A stretch of 64,000 bases of DNA from the NCBI GenBank assembly GCA_016286055.1, contig JAEERW010000004.1, positions 234,485 through 298,484 on the forward strand. The letters run 5' to 3'. Below are positions 47,101 to 53,619 of the stretch, in pieces. Numbering within the stretch: the first letter of the stretch is position 1; each line of letters starts with the position of its first letter. Source of the DNA: Bacteroidales bacterium. GTDB taxonomy: Bacteria > Bacteroidota > Bacteroidia > Bacteroidales > UBA3824. The translations under genes and the position numbers were made by a program. Below the pieces are notes generated by a model. That model saw only the letters and a list, made by a program, of their open reading frames with translations. It had not been told where the DNA came from and searched no databases.

Positions 47101-48192
47101 GATGCCATCACATTTCCAACTATTGCCGACAAAACTGGTCACACGTTTTCGGGATGGCTGCCAGCACTCACCAATATGCCCGACGAAGATGTAACTTTTG
47201 CAGCATCGCATATACCCAACAAGCACAAGCTCGTGTTTAAAGACGGAACAGCCACAGTTAAAACCATCAGCGACTTCCCATTTGGCGACGACATCACCAC
47301 CGTTTTGCCCGAAAAAGAGCATTACGCATACCACTACGACCTTCCATCCACTGGCAAGCTGATGCCCGACAACGATGTTACCATTGAGGGCGAGTTTGTT
47401 ATCAACTGCCACATCATCACTTTCAAAATAGACGGCAAGATGGTGGCAGAAGAAGAGTATAACTACGGAGCCACTGTGCTACCCCCAGCTACTCCCGCCG
47501 CCAAAGAGGGTCACGTTTTTTCAGGATGGACAGGCTTGCCATCTACTATGCCCGACTACGACGTGGTGATTGAAGCTTCGTACATTCCCAACAAACACAC
47601 TGTTACTTTCATTATCGAAGGCGAAACTACTAAAACCATCAACACTCACTTCGGACAAACCATCACCAACATTGCCCCCCATAAAGAGGGCTATGTGTTT
47701 GTGCCCAAAGATGGAACACCCGCCAAAGTGCCCGACTACGATATTACCGTTGAAGGCAAATACTCTCTCGGCGAATTTACTATCTACTACAAGGTAAACT
47801 TAACAGACTACCAGGCCGTTACCCTCCACTACGGCGACAAAATAGAACCCATAGCCGCACCAGTAAAAGAGGGATATGTATTTTCGGGATGGAAAAACGT
47901 CCCCGCCACTATGCCAGGCTACGACATCACTATCTACGGCACGTTTAAAAAAGACAACACCACACCAGTGTCGGAAATTGCTGAAACCCCCACCGAAACC
48001 CGCGTTTGGGCTTACAACCGCACCGTATACATCGAAACCGCACTCGACAGCCAATACAAAATCATCGACCTCCAAGGCCGTGTAATAACAACTTCAACAA
48101 CCAAATCTAACCACGAAGAAATCAACCTTTCGCACCCAGGTATCTTTATCATAGTAGTAAACGACAAATCTTACAAAGTTTCGGTACGATAA
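44197..48192 (+). CDS. Giant BspA-like surface adhesin 5
   Basis: From the ATG at 44197 (MKTNNLLKNVILI) the product has 1331 residues with a signal peptide; an in-frame ATG at 44164 lies upstream, but the promoter element at 44159-44166 covers it. BspA LRR units run from about 30 to 560 with the second cap near 255-325. A Listeria-Bacteroides repeat is near 571 (ITYILNGG), an Ig-like domain near 653, one MBG domain near 718 (VYGDADP), an Ig-like domain near 802, six Flg_new/InlB-B-type repeats from about 880 and the T9SS-like tail from about 1267 (RVWAYNRTVYIE). The Ig-like region has a short insertion of Thr/Ser (NLSTSTTKATA) not seen in the other copies. Confidence 0.85.
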   Translation: MKTNNLLKNVILILVIAMAATNAKADNYYSILDSGVLTIYYGTPTTTQQGLHTYYNLSANMNYQFATADYAQHINKVVIDRSMRNHQPSGINYWFRNLQNLEEVTGLGFISTTNITILDAMFDYCINLRDIEFTSTYSGVIYRFQTSGITSMFGMFSNCKSLRTLDLSTFDTQNVTRTATMFQYCSSLQTILVGNDWNMSKVTGNNGRDMFDGCKSLCGKIKYSSSKTDQTYANTNNYLLPHTNTKNSYATMYNSTTLMFCNDNYYNPNSDLCFELNSGDNEPGWISNAENITKVVFDPSFNNVEPTSCYKWFSGCKNLTTIDGINYFHFSSKTQNTAYMFYNCESLTKLQLLGSVYKVTDFSYMFSGCSNLATLKLPSRQDYANNPNCTMANMFAGCKSLTTINFLDGFYTNNAYDMSNMFSGCSGIRNFSSALDAAECLITNSCTNMQGMFYKCSGATDFSILKLFNTKLVTNMEQMFMGCEKITELRLEKFNTSKVTSIKAMFSKCTNLKTIYVSDGWSTQNVTDDRMCFANSPNIVGGKGTTFSSASGSYAHIDQGASDPGYFTPYSSTITYILNGGSMGGNPFSYTVEDATFQINNPSRTGYIFDGWSGTGIDGLSKSVKIKQGSTYPREYTAHWTCDLSAVSAKLTPSSTVYTGKTITYTIEVNGETLREGSDYTLSNPHLEIKEPKTYSITINGVGAYTNSKTFTLTISKAPVTVTPDDIIKVYGDADPELTYTIEGLIGSDQLKSLSISRAPGEDANEYDITATAEVSGYYTVECNTAKFTIIQKTIAEPVVMLDSYVELYTGSQIKPTVHIFDGTKEVPSSEYIVTYANNTNLSTSTTKATATVNNAPDGNYIIGSASATFEILNPADTYTVTYKTSLGDEKTTYVKRNSTTTQPSFLTIIGYTLEGVYKDASYSTLWNYETDIVNNNITLYAKYSKNKHTATFIVDGEQLSRQEIYYNDAITFPTIADKTGHTFSGWLPALTNMPDEDVTFAASHIPNKHKLVFKDGTATVKTISDFPFGDDITTVLPEKEHYAYHYDLPSTGKLMPDNDVTIEGEFVINCHIITFKIDGKMVAEEEYNYGATVLPPATPAAKEGHVFSGWTGLPSTMPDYDVVIEASYIPNKHTVTFIIEGETTKTINTHFGQTITNIAPHKEGYVFVPKDGTPAKVPDYDITVEGKYSLGEFTIYYKVNLTDYQAVTLHYGDKIEPIAAPVKEGYVFSGWKNVPATMPGYDITIYGTFKKDNTTPVSEIAETPTETRVWAYNRTVYIETALDSQYKIIDLQGRVITTSTTKSNHEEINLSHPGIFIIVVNDKSYKVSVR

Positions 48193-48221
48193 CTAATGAT
48201 TTCTTTTTCATATTTCTATAG

Positions 48222-48247
48222 GGCGGACGTTATTGTCCGCCTTTTTT
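48222..48247 (+). terminator. Terminator after adhesin 5
   Basis: GGCGGAC at 48222-48228 pairs with GTCCGCC at 48235-48241, loop GTTATT, followed by six T. Confidence 0.8.
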
Positions 48248-48285
48248 AATTTCACAAAAAATGCAATATTTCATTTTATTAAATG

Positions 48286-48293
48286 TAAATTTG
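48286..48293 (+). promoter_or_regulatory. -7 element for the Hdr-like operon
   Basis: TAAATTTG matches TAnnTTTG exactly, about 45 bases upstream of the first Hdr-like gene. Confidence 0.5.
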
Positions 48294-48337
48294 CACCTTC
48301 CGAATGCAATCCATATTTTTGCACCGCAATAAAGGAA

Positions 48338-49024
48338 ATGAACAACATGAAACTAAGCGAAATCTTGAAACAGGACATACGCTACAAAGAGGCTCTCAAT
48401 GCGTGTATGAACTGCGGTATATGCACGTCGGTATGTCCGGCGGCAGAGTTCTCTGACTACGACCCGCGCATTCTGCTCAATATTGTGCAAACTGAGGACG
48501 ATGCCGAACTCGAAAAACTCCTCAAATCTGATTTTATTTGGCTGTGCGGTCAGTGTATGAGTTGCAAAACCCGCTGCCCTCGCAACAATGTGCCAGGACT
48601 TATGATTAATGTGCTCCGCCGCTATTCGCAAGAACTCGGATACTTTACCGAGTCTAAGCGCGGACGTCAGCAGTATGCACTCAATAAGGTGCTCAACGGC
48701 AACATTCTCGGCGAAGGATACTGCATTGTACCCGAAAGCGTTAAACCCGACCTTCACCCCGAACAAGGTCCTGTGTGGGAATGGATTTATCGCAATCTCC
48801 CTGAATTTTACGACCGTATGGGCGCTAACCTCCACAAGCCCGGAGCAGGCGTGCTTCGCAAAATCGACGACAAAGACCTCGACGAAATCCGCCGTATTTT
48901 TGAGGAAACCGGCGCTATGGAGTTGCAAGATGCCATCAACAAATTTTCAGAACAAAAAGCCGAAGACCTCGGTTACGACGATATGAATCAATATTTTGTT
49001 GATATTTTCAAAGGAAATGTGTAG
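48338..49024 (+). CDS. HdrC-like iron-sulfur protein
   Basis: The 228-residue protein carries two [4Fe-4S] ferredoxin motifs near the N-terminus: C23, C26, C29, C33 in ACMNCGICTSVCP and C70, C73, C76, C80 in LCGQCMSCKTRCP. This is the layout of heterodisulfide reductase subunit C, which wires electrons between HdrA and HdrB. The C-terminal 130 residues are longer than in classical HdrC and have no recognised motif. Two starts are close (48338 and 48347); 48338 follows AAAGGAA. The TAG stop lies inside a palindromic repeat. It is the first gene of the Hdr-like module and its likely partner is the HdrB-like product encoded next. Confidence 0.85.
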   Translation: MNNMKLSEILKQDIRYKEALNACMNCGICTSVCPAAEFSDYDPRILLNIVQTEDDAELEKLLKSDFIWLCGQCMSCKTRCPRNNVPGLMINVLRRYSQELGYFTESKRGRQQYALNKVLNGNILGEGYCIVPESVKPDLHPEQGPVWEWIYRNLPEFYDRMGANLHKPGAGVLRKIDDKDLDEIRRIFEETGAMELQDAINKFSEQKAEDLGYDDMNQYFVDIFKGNV

Positions 49025-49047
49025 GGGCGTACCTCGTGTACGTCCGC
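49021..49047. repeat. Dispersed palindromic repeat, copy C
   Basis: GTAGGGGCGTACC...GTACGTCCGCC is a shorter, imperfect copy of the palindromic family. As in copy A, its TAG (49022-49024) is the stop codon of the upstream gene. Confidence 0.5.
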
Positions 49048-49049
49048 CA

Positions 49050-49096
49050 ATTCACAATTCACAATTCATAATTCACAATTGACAATTAGAAATTAA
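49050..49096 (+). repeat. AATTCACA-type short tandem repeat
   Basis: About five imperfect copies of an 8-9-base unit (AATTCACA, AATTCATA, AATTGACA) fill the gap between the HdrC-like and HdrB-like genes. No gene or hairpin of note is seen in it. Confidence 0.5.
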
Positions 49097-50154
49097 TGAA
49101 AGAACCAATATATACCGTAAGCCGCGATTATCGCAAAGAAATCGCCGACGACAAATACTATTACGCCCGCAGTTGCATCCGTCAGAATTTTTTTCCGGGT
49201 TCTGAGGTAACATTCTTGCGCGTATTGAAAGAAAATCTTGGTCGCGACATTTGGGACGACCCTCACCACACCACTTGCACCGGCATTGGCTATCACTCTG
49301 ATGTGGTGCCGTTCAACACTATTCAAACGGTGATTGCACGTCAGTTTTCGCTTATGACCGAAAACGGATACGAAAACTTTGTGGCATCGTGCGTTACATC
49401 GTTTGGTATGTACATCGAAATTACCGAAACGTGGAAACATCATCCCGAGCAATTAGAACAGATTCGCGAATATTTAAAGAAAGCCACTGACCGTGAGTTT
49501 ATGATTCCCAAAAACATAGCCCACACATCCGACATTGTGTACAAATTTCGTATGCGCATTGCCGAACAGATGAAATATCCGCTCGTTAACCGCCGCACGG
49601 GACAGCCATTGAAAATAGTTGACCACATAGGTTGCCATTACGCCAAGATGTTTCCCGACAAGGGCGAAGGCGGTGCAGAGTTTACCCAAGTGCTGCAAGG
49701 TATGATTAAGGCGTGGGGAGGCGCAACGGTAGACTATCCCGAACGTCGCCACTGCTGCGGATTTGGGTTCCGCCAATATCTTGTGCAGGCAAACCGAGGA
49801 TATTCAGTGTCAAATTCTAAAAAGAAATTTGAGAGTATGCAGCCCTACGAACCCGACGCAATACTCACCAACTGTCCTGGATGCGCTATGTTCCTCGACC
49901 GTTGGCAATTTGTAATCAGCGAGATGCACGGCGTGCGTTACGGCAAAGACAACACCACAATACCAGTTTTCACCTACGAAGAAATGGCGGGACTTGTGCT
50001 CGGCTACGACCCATGGGACCTCGGTTTGCAGATGCACCAAATCGACCCTCGTCCGTTCTTAGACAAAATTGGCATCCCCTACGACAACGACCGTATGTAC
50101 AAAACCAAGACAGGAAAAATGATTGGCGAATACACACCACAACAAACGAGATAA
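49096..50154 (+). CDS. HdrB-like CCG-domain protein
   Basis: The 352-residue protein resembles heterodisulfide reductase subunit B, which holds the catalytic non-cubane [4Fe-4S] clusters bound by CX(n)CCGX(n)CXXC motifs. The C-terminal motif is complete: C180 (HIGCHYA), C220-C221-G (RRHCCGFG) and C260/C263 (NCPGCAM). The N-terminal motif is degenerate: only single cysteines remain at C27, C61 and C99 where CCG and CXXC are expected. So one non-cubane cluster is likely rather than two. It follows the HdrC-like gene with a short repeat-filled gap and probably forms an HdrBC pair with it. Confidence 0.85.
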   Translation: MKEPIYTVSRDYRKEIADDKYYYARSCIRQNFFPGSEVTFLRVLKENLGRDIWDDPHHTTCTGIGYHSDVVPFNTIQTVIARQFSLMTENGYENFVASCVTSFGMYIEITETWKHHPEQLEQIREYLKKATDREFMIPKNIAHTSDIVYKFRMRIAEQMKYPLVNRRTGQPLKIVDHIGCHYAKMFPDKGEGGAEFTQVLQGMIKAWGGATVDYPERRHCCGFGFRQYLVQANRGYSVSNSKKKFESMQPYEPDAILTNCPGCAMFLDRWQFVISEMHGVRYGKDNTTIPVFTYEEMAGLVLGYDPWDLGLQMHQIDPRPFLDKIGIPYDNDRMYKTKTGKMIGEYTPQQTR

Positions 50155-50184
50155 ATTAGAAGAAACATATACAATAATAACACA

Positions 50185-51801
50185 ATGACAACAAAAATAT
50201 CAAAATTATCATTTTTTGTCGCTTTGACATCTATGTTTTTGGCTTGCGACAAAGATTACGAATTGGATGAAAGAGGTAATCAATCAATAATTGACACCTC
50301 TTATCTCGCTGAAAATATTATGGATTCTGAACCCGAAGGAATTACTATCCTTGGCAAAAAATTGGATAATCCATACAGTGTTTCAAATATGCGCAAAGCG
50401 TTATCCGAGATACAAAAAAACGGTCTATCGAAAGCTGCTTTGGATTATGAAATATCAGCAAACACTTTATATATACGATTTCTTCCAAAAGATACAGCCG
50501 AAATGAACGCTCTTCTTGCTGATACTACAATAGAATTATTCGACCGCCCGATGGATTACGAAATTGCATCTGAAGGTGAATACTACCACGACCCTGAACT
50601 GCCTGACAGCGTTTTTACATGGCAGTATACATCAGTTCCCATAAATTATCAATTTCCTAATATACAATATGAAATATTGGATTCGTGTTTTGTTCCTGAT
50701 GATATTCCGGAAGAAGAAACTAATTCTCTTTCAAAAGCGAAACTTGATAACATTGGGGAATTATTGGAAAAAACGGCATATATTCTAACCGGCAATGAGA
50801 ATATGTTAGACCATAGTTTGACTAAGGCAAAACGAGGACGACCACATGGACGATTTACCATAAGGGAAGCGGATTCCGCATTTCATGGGTTATACAATGT
50901 TAAAGTGCGAGTGTATAATCTCATTCGTTGGGATCATACATTTACAGACAAGAATGGGTATTATTCAATGAGCAAACGTTACCTTACAAAAGTCCATTAT
51001 TCGATTATTTTTAATACGAGAACAGGTCTAAAAGTGTGGGGTAATCTTGGCTGCCTCAACCCCGCAATACATAGTATGGGATGGGCTTCCCAGAAGAAAG
51101 AATTCAATAGAGATTTTGATATAGGGTCTAATGCATGGAAATGGGGATCTATTACAAATGCAACTTATCATTATTTTGAATTGTGCAAAAAGTTCAATAT
51201 CCCAACACCACCGCAAGACTTGGTATTTTGGGCATTGAAAAGAAGTGGAAACTGGACTGGAAGCACTCCTATGTTTCAACACGGTCGCGTGGCCAAGAAT
51301 AATAAAATAATTTTACGTTCATTGGGCTTACCGTACACAAGTGTTTTACCTGATATTTTTATATTTAAATTTGATGATGTAGTTAAACTTTATTACACAA
51401 TATTCCACGAACTTGCTCATGCAAGCCATCATCAAAAAGTTGGCCATGATTTTTGGAATATAGAAATAACCGAGATAGTCCTAAATGGTTGTAGTTATGG
51501 CGAACATACAACTATGACTAACGGCATTGTAGGTGTTGTTGAAATGTGGGGTTACTATTTTGGTGCTTACGTTTGTTTCCCTGCCTATTATCCAAATGTA
51601 AAATATACGTTTTCTGATAATCATTGGTTCAAACCACAAATAATGATTGACTTACAATCAAAAGGTTTTACACCGCACAACATTTTCCAAGGTCTAAATA
51701 TTTTGGCTGTAAATCATGAAAAATATAAAAAACAATTAATTAACTTATATCCTAACAAGAAAAATGAAATTAATAAGTGTTTTAAGGATAATGGCTTTTA
51801 G
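50185..51801 (+). CDS. Lipoprotein with putative zinc metallopeptidase motif
   Basis: A 538-residue lipoprotein with a signal peptide and lipobox (MFLAC). A zinc-binding HExxH occurs in FHELAHASHH at about residue 409, and a possible third ligand glutamate in VVEMWGYYFG about 45 residues later, a gluzincin-like layout. The N-terminal 200 residues are acidic with no known domain. The gene is AT-rich and uses different codons from the flanking Hdr-like genes, and it splits the HdrB-like and HdrA-like genes, so it looks like an insertion. It overlaps the next lipoprotein gene by 38 bases. Peptidase activity is inferred from the motif only. Confidence 0.7.
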   Translation: MTTKISKLSFFVALTSMFLACDKDYELDERGNQSIIDTSYLAENIMDSEPEGITILGKKLDNPYSVSNMRKALSEIQKNGLSKAALDYEISANTLYIRFLPKDTAEMNALLADTTIELFDRPMDYEIASEGEYYHDPELPDSVFTWQYTSVPINYQFPNIQYEILDSCFVPDDIPEEETNSLSKAKLDNIGELLEKTAYILTGNENMLDHSLTKAKRGRPHGRFTIREADSAFHGLYNVKVRVYNLIRWDHTFTDKNGYYSMSKRYLTKVHYSIIFNTRTGLKVWGNLGCLNPAIHSMGWASQKKEFNRDFDIGSNAWKWGSITNATYHYFELCKKFNIPTPPQDLVFWALKRSGNWTGSTPMFQHGRVAKNNKIILRSLGLPYTSVLPDIFIFKFDDVVKLYYTIFHELAHASHHQKVGHDFWNIEITEIVLNGCSYGEHTTMTNGIVGVVEMWGYYFGAYVCFPAYYPNVKYTFSDNHWFKPQIMIDLQSKGFTPHNIFQGLNILAVNHEKYKKQLINLYPNKKNEINKCFKDNGF

Positions 51802-52246
51802 TTTGTTCTTTTCTTGCATTCCTGAAAAAGATGATAGCCCTGACATCGAGGATATTTCTCATGCCGAAATTGTGAATTTGTGCAATGATGATATTTACTA
51901 TGAGGCAGTTGAAAGGTATATAGTATACGTAAACAATATTCAAACAATCCAAAAACACAAAGGTCTTGACAAACATAAACTTTCGGCACATTCTACAAAC
52001 GTTAAATCACGATTGTATAATTCTTCTAAACCTGAGTATTTTTCTCAATTTGATTATGGAATAGAAGATACTATTTGGTTTTATTATAAAGATAAAATTA
52101 AGATATTTGTGGGTCCGATGTGTTATAAACACGATAGTATTCATGATATATTTAACTATAACTCGTGGGATTCGATACCCCATCCTAAAACTGAGGGTGA
52201 ATATATTTTTAGATTTACATTAACAGACAAAGATTTTGAACAATAA
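51764..52246 (+). CDS. Small lipoprotein, unknown function
   Basis: A 160-residue protein with a signal peptide and lipobox (LFFSC at about 14-18). It has no recognised domain; the mature part is acidic and Tyr/Asp-rich. Its start overlaps the end of the putative metallopeptidase by 38 bases, so the two are translated together and probably act together at the envelope. AT-rich like its partner. It ends nine bases before the HdrA-like gene. Confidence 0.6.
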   Translation: MKLISVLRIMAFSLFFSCIPEKDDSPDIEDISHAEIVNLCNDDIYYEAVERYIVYVNNIQTIQKHKGLDKHKLSAHSTNVKSRLYNSSKPEYFSQFDYGIEDTIWFYYKDKIKIFVGPMCYKHDSIHDIFNYNSWDSIPHPKTEGEYIFRFTLTDKDFEQ

Positions 52247-52255
52247 TATACCACA

Positions 52256-53272
52256 ATGAACAACATAGTAATAATAGGCGGCGGAATTGCAGGTGTAGAA
52301 ACAGCCTGCACACTTGCTGAAAGCGGCAACCGCGTTACAATTATAGAACGTACAGGCGATATCGGCGGAAAACTCAACCGTTGGTATTGCCTTTTCCCAG
52401 ATTTTAAAAAGGCTGACGAAATCAAAAAGTACCTCAAAGAGCGTATAGCCAAATTTGATATCGAATTGAAACTAAACTCTGAGGTAGACAAGGCCGAACG
52501 CAATGGCAATCAATGGTATATCTACACCGGCAATGTGCGTTACACCGCTGATGCTGTGGTAATTGCCACCGGTTACGAACTATTTGACGCCACCCGCAAA
52601 GAGGAACTCGGCTACAAGATTTACGACAATGTAATTACCCAAGGCGACCTTGAAGACAAGTTTCGCGCAGGTGATTTTAAAACCACTTTTGGCGAAAATC
52701 CCAAACGTGTGGCAATTGTACACTGCGTGGGTTCGCGCGACGAAAAATGCCACAACCTCTACTGCTCCAAAGTGTGCTGCGTAACGGGCGTTAAGCAGGC
52801 TATTGAGTTGAGCAAATTTTTGCCCGAAACTCAGATTTTCTGTTACTATATGGACCTCCGTATGTACGACAAGCATTTTGAAGAACTTTACCGCACCGCT
52901 CAGGAGCATCACAACATACAGTTTATCCGTGGACGCGTTTCGGAGGTGTCGCAAACTCCCGACCACCGTCTTGCCATCAAAACCGAGGACACACTTTCGG
53001 GTCGCCCGATGAAGATGAAACTCGATATGCTTGTGCTTCTTGCCGGAATGGACACCAAGAAACATAATAAAAAGGTGTCGGAACTTTTTGAGGTAGAGCG
53101 CGAAGAGTCAGGTTTCTTGAAATCAAAAGATTTTCACCTTGGCGCAGGCATATTGTCGCAAAAAGGCGTTTTTGCCGCTGGATGCTGCATTTCGCCAATG
53201 TCGATAAAAGAGACCATCGAAAATGCCCGTAGTAGTGCGGTGCAAATCAACCAATACCTTAAAACTCTGTAA
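52256..53272 (+). CDS. HdrA-like FAD oxidoreductase (short form)
   Basis: The 338-residue flavoprotein begins with the FAD motif IIGGGIAGVETA (6-17) and has a second region ATGYELF near 104. It carries the HdrA cysteine cluster: C157 in HCVGSRD, C165, and YCSKVCC (C170, C174, C175), which ligate a [4Fe-4S] cluster near the flavin. It stops before the ferredoxin domains present at the C-terminus of methanogen HdrA (about 650 residues), so it is closer in size to QmoA. The ferredoxin function may be supplied by the small gene that follows three bases later. Role: hub flavin that passes or bifurcates electrons; the acceptor is unknown. Confidence 0.88.
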   Translation: MNNIVIIGGGIAGVETACTLAESGNRVTIIERTGDIGGKLNRWYCLFPDFKKADEIKKYLKERIAKFDIELKLNSEVDKAERNGNQWYIYTGNVRYTADAVVIATGYELFDATRKEELGYKIYDNVITQGDLEDKFRAGDFKTTFGENPKRVAIVHCVGSRDEKCHNLYCSKVCCVTGVKQAIELSKFLPETQIFCYYMDLRMYDKHFEELYRTAQEHHNIQFIRGRVSEVSQTPDHRLAIKTEDTLSGRPMKMKLDMLVLLAGMDTKKHNKKVSELFEVEREESGFLKSKDFHLGAGILSQKGVFAAGCCISPMSIKETIENARSSAVQINQYLKTL

Positions 53273-53275
53273 GAT

Positions 53276-53617
53276 ATGGATTTCGGATTCTCTACATTAG
53301 AAGCCCGCTCGATAGATTTCGACAAGTTCGACGGAAGGATTCTCCGCTACGTGCTTCAATACGAGCCGTCGCTGTTGGTATGCCTTTCGTGCGGAGGTTG
53401 CACAGCCACTTGCAGCGCGGGAAACCTCACCGATTTTAATATCCGAAGGTTGCAACTTATGCTCCGTCGCGGCGAGGTAGAAAACCTCCAAACCGAAATC
53501 AATAAATGTATGCTTTGCGGCAAATGCCTTTTGGTATGTCCGCGTGGCGTTAACCTGCGAAACGTGGTGATGCTTATCAAAAAAGCCCTCGTTCACTTTA
53601 AAAATCAGGAGAACTAA
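53276..53617 (+). CDS. Small HdrC-like two-cluster ferredoxin
   Basis: A 113-residue protein with two [4Fe-4S] motifs, CLSCGGCTATC at about 36-46 and CMLCGKCLLVCP at about 78-89, matching HdrC. It sits three bases after the HdrA-like gene and two bases before the HdrED-like gene, so it is likely the electron wire between them. It is a second HdrC in the module besides the one at 48338. Confidence 0.88.
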   Translation: MDFGFSTLEARSIDFDKFDGRILRYVLQYEPSLLVCLSCGGCTATCSAGNLTDFNIRRLQLMLRRGEVENLQTEINKCMLCGKCLLVCPRGVNLRNVVMLIKKALVHFKNQEN

Positions 53618-53619
53618 CT

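Noticed and set aside
26982..48192. Diversity-generating retroelement or invertible promoter system driving the adhesin array
   Set aside because: No reverse transcriptase, template repeat, site-specific recombinase or inverted repeats flanking the promoters were seen in the window.
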